Below are positions 61,230 to 64,000 of a stretch of 64,000 nucleotides of DNA, piece by piece; positions within the stretch are counted from its first letter, which is position 1, and each line of letters begins with the position of its first letter. The DNA comes from Lachnospiraceae bacterium (GTDB taxonomy: Bacteria > Bacillota > Clostridia > Lachnospirales > Lachnospiraceae): positions 39,627 through 103,626 of the forward strand of contig JAFYYS010000009.1 in NCBI GenBank assembly GCA_017546025.1, read 5' to 3'. The notes under the pieces were generated by a model, which saw only the letters and a list, made by a program, of their open reading frames with translations, made no database searches and was not told where the DNA came from. Made by a program: the position numbers and the translations under genes.

Positions 61230-61715
61230 CTAATTAATCATAAACACGATTCTTCTCTGGCCGCCATCGTGACATACGGTTGTCCCGCCCATCGCCTCAT
61301 AGAAAGCAATTGCATTTTCATTTTGCTCATTTACCGACAGAACAAACCGGTCGAAGCCTTTTCTACGGACTTCATCCTTCGCAATTTCCAGGAATTGCCG
61401 CCCGATTCCCATGCGTTGAAAGTCTTTTCTAATGTACAGAAGCGCCACTTCCTGATTATACTCATTATAGAGTTTATAGGGTTTTCCGACCGTCATTAGC
61501 CCGATTGGTTTCCCGTTGTTTTCAGCCAGATAGAGTTCTATATCCGGTCTCTCGACAAAGGACCGGAAAATGCCCTCATTCTTATCCACATCATAGCCAT
61601 CCAGTTTTTCCTGCGGATAAATCCCGCTGTATGTGGTAATCCATACATCACGTTTCAATTCGGAAAGAGCTCGGCAATCCTCGACCGTCGCCTTCCTAAA
61701 AATGAAATCTTTCAT
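61230..61715 (-). CDS. GNAT-family acetyltransferase
   Basis: A 161-residue GNAT enzyme. Motif A reads VALLYIRKDFQRMGIGRQFL and motif B VLSVNEQNENAIAFYEAMGG. The layout fits general small-molecule or protein N-acetyltransferases. The ATG at 61715 or the GTG two codons earlier is the start; ribosome binding does not decide. Confidence 0.87.
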   Translation of the reverse strand: MKDFIFRKATVEDCRALSELKRDVWITTYSGIYPQEKLDGYDVDKNEGIFRSFVERPDIELYLAENNGKPIGLMTVGKPYKLYNEYNQEVALLYIRKDFQRMGIGRQFLEIAKDEVRRKGFDRFVLSVNEQNENAIAFYEAMGGTTVCHDGGQRRIVFMIN

Positions 61716-61851
61716 TCTCACTTTTTCCTATACTAAACTTTTGTTTATGTGTAATAAGGCGTTGTTACACTATCTTTAAATTCTCTTGCTCAATTATCTT
61801 GCGATATAATTGACGAGTGGTCTTTCTAAAACACATGAATACCCTGTCAAA

Positions 61852-62166
61852 TTATAGTTCACATACCATTTTTACTTTTATTGGTCTTTTCGTCAAAAAC
61901 TCAGCATTTTCATCCATAACAGTTTCCGGATGCTGATAAACATCAATGCCAACTGTAATAGGTTCATCGATTGTATATAAGTATCCTTTTTCTGTTCCGT
62001 TATGATATATTACCCCATTGTCGTCATAACTCAATCGGCTCGGTTGATGAGAAAATGCCTCTGCAAGTTCTTTCCACTGAGTAATAGTACTGCCTTCTCT
62101 CAATTCTGAAAACACCATGTTCGAGCCATGATACCATATTCCATTAGGATCAATCTTTAGTTCCAT
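61852..62166 (-). CDS. Hypothetical protein, possibly ADP-ribosyltransferase-like
   Basis: A 104-residue protein beginning ELKIDPNGIWYHGSNMVFSELREGS. The YHGS and the downstream LAEAFSHQPSRLSYDD resemble small proteins with ADP-ribosyltransferase-like folds. No catalytic Glu can be assigned with confidence. GGGAG precedes the chosen ATG. It is next to the DUF3916 gene, which raises the possibility of a toxin-immunity-type pair, unproven. Confidence 0.65.
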   Translation of the reverse strand: MELKIDPNGIWYHGSNMVFSELREGSTITQWKELAEAFSHQPSRLSYDDNGVIYHNGTEKGYLYTIDEPITVGIDVYQHPETVMDENAEFLTKRPIKVKMVCEL

Positions 62167-62213
62167 TTGTTCAAGTCTCCCTTTTCTTGTCAGTATGATA
62201 AACCGAAATATTG

Positions 62214-62723
62214 CTACTTCATATACATCCAAAGAAACCCTCTGTAGGAAGAATCCTCATCGATTATTTCTTCAAGATACCCTGTTTCTGACAATTCCGT
62301 TCTTATTCCTCTTTCTGCCGCAAACGATTCCCCGTCTAAACGTGTCCACGTTTGATCTGGTCCCTTGCGATCCCAGAAAGAATTGAAATAGCCTTCATCA
62401 TAGAAGAATATGATTTCCGAATTCCACAACTCCGGATAAACAATCACGGCTACAACTTTGCAAAACCCTTCCGACTTCTCTTTCAGGTTTATGAACTCCT
62501 CTGTCTTGGAAATCCATTTCTTGCAAAATGCTGTTTTCACCTTGCCTGAGGTCTTAGGCATTTCAATCCATTGAGAGGATGGAACATGAATGTGTTTCAA
62601 CGAACCACTTCTGCCCGAAGGCACCACCATGTCATTAATCCTCTGCAACAGTGCATTCAGTTTTCTCTTCTGACCACGAACTTTCTTGCGCGTTCTTGGT
62701 CCATTAATGGTGATTTTTCTCAT
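62214..62723 (-). CDS. DUF3916-family protein
   Basis: A 169-residue protein matching by eye DUF3916: KKVRGQKRKLNALLQ start, HVPSSQWIEMPKT, VVAVIVYPELWNSEIIFFYD and FWDRKGPDQTWTRL. This is a domain often listed among predicted immunity proteins of polymorphic toxins; its function is not shown. AAGGA precedes the chosen ATG, two codons inside the open frame. Confidence 0.8.
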   Translation of the reverse strand: MRKITINGPRTRKKVRGQKRKLNALLQRINDMVVPSGRSGSLKHIHVPSSQWIEMPKTSGKVKTAFCKKWISKTEEFINLKEKSEGFCKVVAVIVYPELWNSEIIFFYDEGYFNSFWDRKGPDQTWTRLDGESFAAERGIRTELSETGYLEEIIDEDSSYRGFLWMYMK

Positions 62724-62755
62724 ATTCATCCTTATATCGCCGGGAATTCCGAAAG

Positions 62756-63079
62756 TTATTTTCTAATGAAATTATCATCAGTTGAAGGCATTGTTTCCGA
62801 AGCAAAGCGTTCAACTCTCATGTGCAAATCATATTTATCTCGAAGATCCGAAATTGTTTTCATCATAGGTGAGGCATGATGAGCATCAATTGCTTCTTGG
62901 GTCTCCCTGGAATCAATCAGCAGAACCGTCTCAGGATCATTCATTGGAAAGAAATACTCATACCGAACATTTCCACGCTCTGCTCGAATCATGTCAGCTG
63001 TTCCGTTGGTTTCCATTTCCTCAGCAAACTTACGTGCATTTCCGTTTATTCCTGAATAGTACAAATTAACTGTAATCAT
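62756..63079 (-). CDS. Antibiotic-biosynthesis monooxygenase (ABM)-like protein
   Basis: A 107-residue single-domain dimeric alpha-beta ferredoxin-like protein resembling YgiN/ABM quinol monooxygenases: MITVNLYYSGINGN, RYEYFFPMNDPETVLLID, HHASPMMKTISDL. It may act on quinols or other small aromatics without cofactors. AGAGGATG precedes the ATG. Confidence 0.82.
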   Translation of the reverse strand: MITVNLYYSGINGNARKFAEEMETNGTADMIRAERGNVRYEYFFPMNDPETVLLIDSRETQEAIDAHHASPMMKTISDLRDKYDLHMRVERFASETMPSTDDNFIRK

Positions 63080-63111
63080 TTCACATCCTCTTCAAGCTCG
63101 TAAACCAAGCA

Positions 63112-63594
63112 TTATCCAAAATAATCCAGAAACTCCTCACTGGAAGGAAGCAGACGAACGCTAGGTGCGACAGCGATTCCAAAGTTCTCATCCGGACCTA
63201 TCCCACATTCTTCAAGATAGCCCATGTCCAAATCTACCGAACAATCTATCCCAATTTTGCCATCCTTGCTAAAGAACACCCCATTGACTTTCAATGCTTC
63301 ACTTAACTCTTCTTCGTCGGTATTGGCAAATACGCGTTTTATTTCTTTTTCAAACAAATCCATATAAGTGTTCATGTTTTTCAAGAAGTCTTCACCTGCT
63401 ACTTCCTGTTGTCCACTAATAGGCTCATCCGTCCCACTAATAAGCATTGTGAACATGACGGAATAGGTTCTTCCTAGAGCGCTCACTTCGAACTTGTCAT
63501 CCGTATGCCAAGAACCCAAAAGAAACACCTTGCCAAAAACTCGGTTCTCTACGTATGAATCTTCTTCTTTCTGTTTTTTCTTAAATAATCCCAT
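63112..63594 (-). CDS. Hypothetical protein
   Basis: A 160-residue protein with a basic start (MGLFKKKQKEED), a compact beta-rich body and a C-terminal acidic part. It has immunity-like size and composition but no recognised family. I start at the ATG seven codons into the open frame. No signal peptide. Confidence 0.68.
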   Translation of the reverse strand: MGLFKKKQKEEDSYVENRVFGKVFLLGSWHTDDKFEVSALGRTYSVMFTMLISGTDEPISGQQEVAGEDFLKNMNTYMDLFEKEIKRVFANTDEEELSEALKVNGVFFSKDGKIGIDCSVDLDMGYLEECGIGPDENFGIAVAPSVRLLPSSEEFLDYFG

Positions 63595-63702
63595 CTCTGC
63601 AGCATGTCCTTTCACTAATGCGCCAAATATATGAACAGTTCATCACGGATCCTACTGTGACGTCTTTGCTTTACAATCGAAAGGAAATCCGAAATATCAC
63701 AT

Positions 63703-64000
63703 TTAGCAGTTCCAACTGTCTTTACTTACAGAATCTCCTTCCATTTCCCATAGTTCAAAAGGAGGTTCTACTTGGTATTGTGAATCAAAGTAACTGCGTA
63801 CATACTGTGCCGCTCTGAATTCAGCATGTTTATAATTTGTTACACCTTCGGTACCGTATTCAAGATTATTCATGAAAACGATAAATGCTTGTTCCGCAAA
63901 AGAGCTTTCTTCTTTAAGCGAACTAATATAATCGATTTCCTTGAGCAAATCACACCCAATAGTTCCATGCGCAAACCAATATGAGAATTGCCTGACTGCA
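63703..64000 (-). CDS. DUF7677-like protein, cut by the window edge
   Basis: The reading frame is open from its stop codon at 63703 to the window end, beyond the TTG shown by a simple ORF search. The upstream part reads RQFSYWFAHGTIGCDLLKEIDY and continues SSFAEQAFIVFMNNLEYGTE, which fits small proteins of the DUF7677 type found among predicted immunity proteins. The N-terminus lies outside the window. Confidence 0.65.
   Translation of the reverse strand, partial: AVRQFSYWFAHGTIGCDLLKEIDYISSLKEESSFAEQAFIVFMNNLEYGTEGVTNYKHAEFRAAQYVRSYFDSQYQVEPPFELWEMEGDSVSKDSWNC

Overview
The window looks like a chromosomal segment of an anaerobic Bacillota, most likely a gut or rumen Lachnospiraceae relative. 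Supporting signs are a fibre-degradation set (a GH3 with inverted domain order and two GH10 enzymes without signal peptides), strong AGGAGG-type ribosome binding sites, consensus TTGACA/TATAAT promoters, ECF-type vitamin uptake, and surface proteins with Thr/Pro-rich stalks and C-terminal membrane anchors. No rRNA, tRNA, CRISPR array, transposase or phage gene was recognised. Family names come from motifs read by eye; no database search was run.

Region 1 (1-8.2 kb): a TIM-barrel sugar isomerase/epimerase with its own promoter; a three-gene ABC-2 exporter operon; a translationally coupled ECF sigma factor/anti-sigma pair; and a divergent NarL-type histidine kinase/response regulator pair.

Region 2 (8.2-14.5 kb) is the most striking part. 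A promoter, a cobalamin riboswitch and an intrinsic terminator precede five tightly packed genes: EcfT, a fused double EcfA ATPase, an EcfS substrate-binding subunit, a secreted membrane-anchored DUF4430 protein, and a membrane protein joining an alpha/alpha-toroid domain to a C-terminal DUF4430 domain. That last architecture is the one used by animal intrinsic factor and transcobalamin. I read the locus as a B12-repressed surface corrinoid capture and import system.

Region 3 (14.5-24 kb): an ABC exporter, a P-loop kinase with a histone-H1-like Lys/Ala tail, the GH3, a SIMPL-domain protein, a GH10 with C-terminal carbohydrate-binding-like domains, and two related membrane proteins that end in the same SMKGLR motif.

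Region 4 (24-38 kb): two plus-strand secreted InlB_B-repeat proteins of lower GC content, then lipoproteins, an LRR/SLH surface protein, a SpoU-type methyltransferase, a lipoprotein fusing PASTA and flavodoxin domains, an XRE regulator, and an M3 peptidase with a foreign N-terminal domain.

Region 5 (38-64 kb): a nearly unbroken minus-strand run of small, mostly unrelated accessory genes. It includes GNATs, SAM methyltransferases, aminoglycoside-modifying-enzyme relatives, Fic, XRE, Imm42-like, DUF6440, DUF3916 and DUF7677-like proteins. It resembles an accumulating accessory, immunity or resistance array. The Fic gene has four operator-like sites, one lying inside its promoter spacer. A 12-bp motif, GGAAAATGTGAC, recurs mostly between genes across the window.
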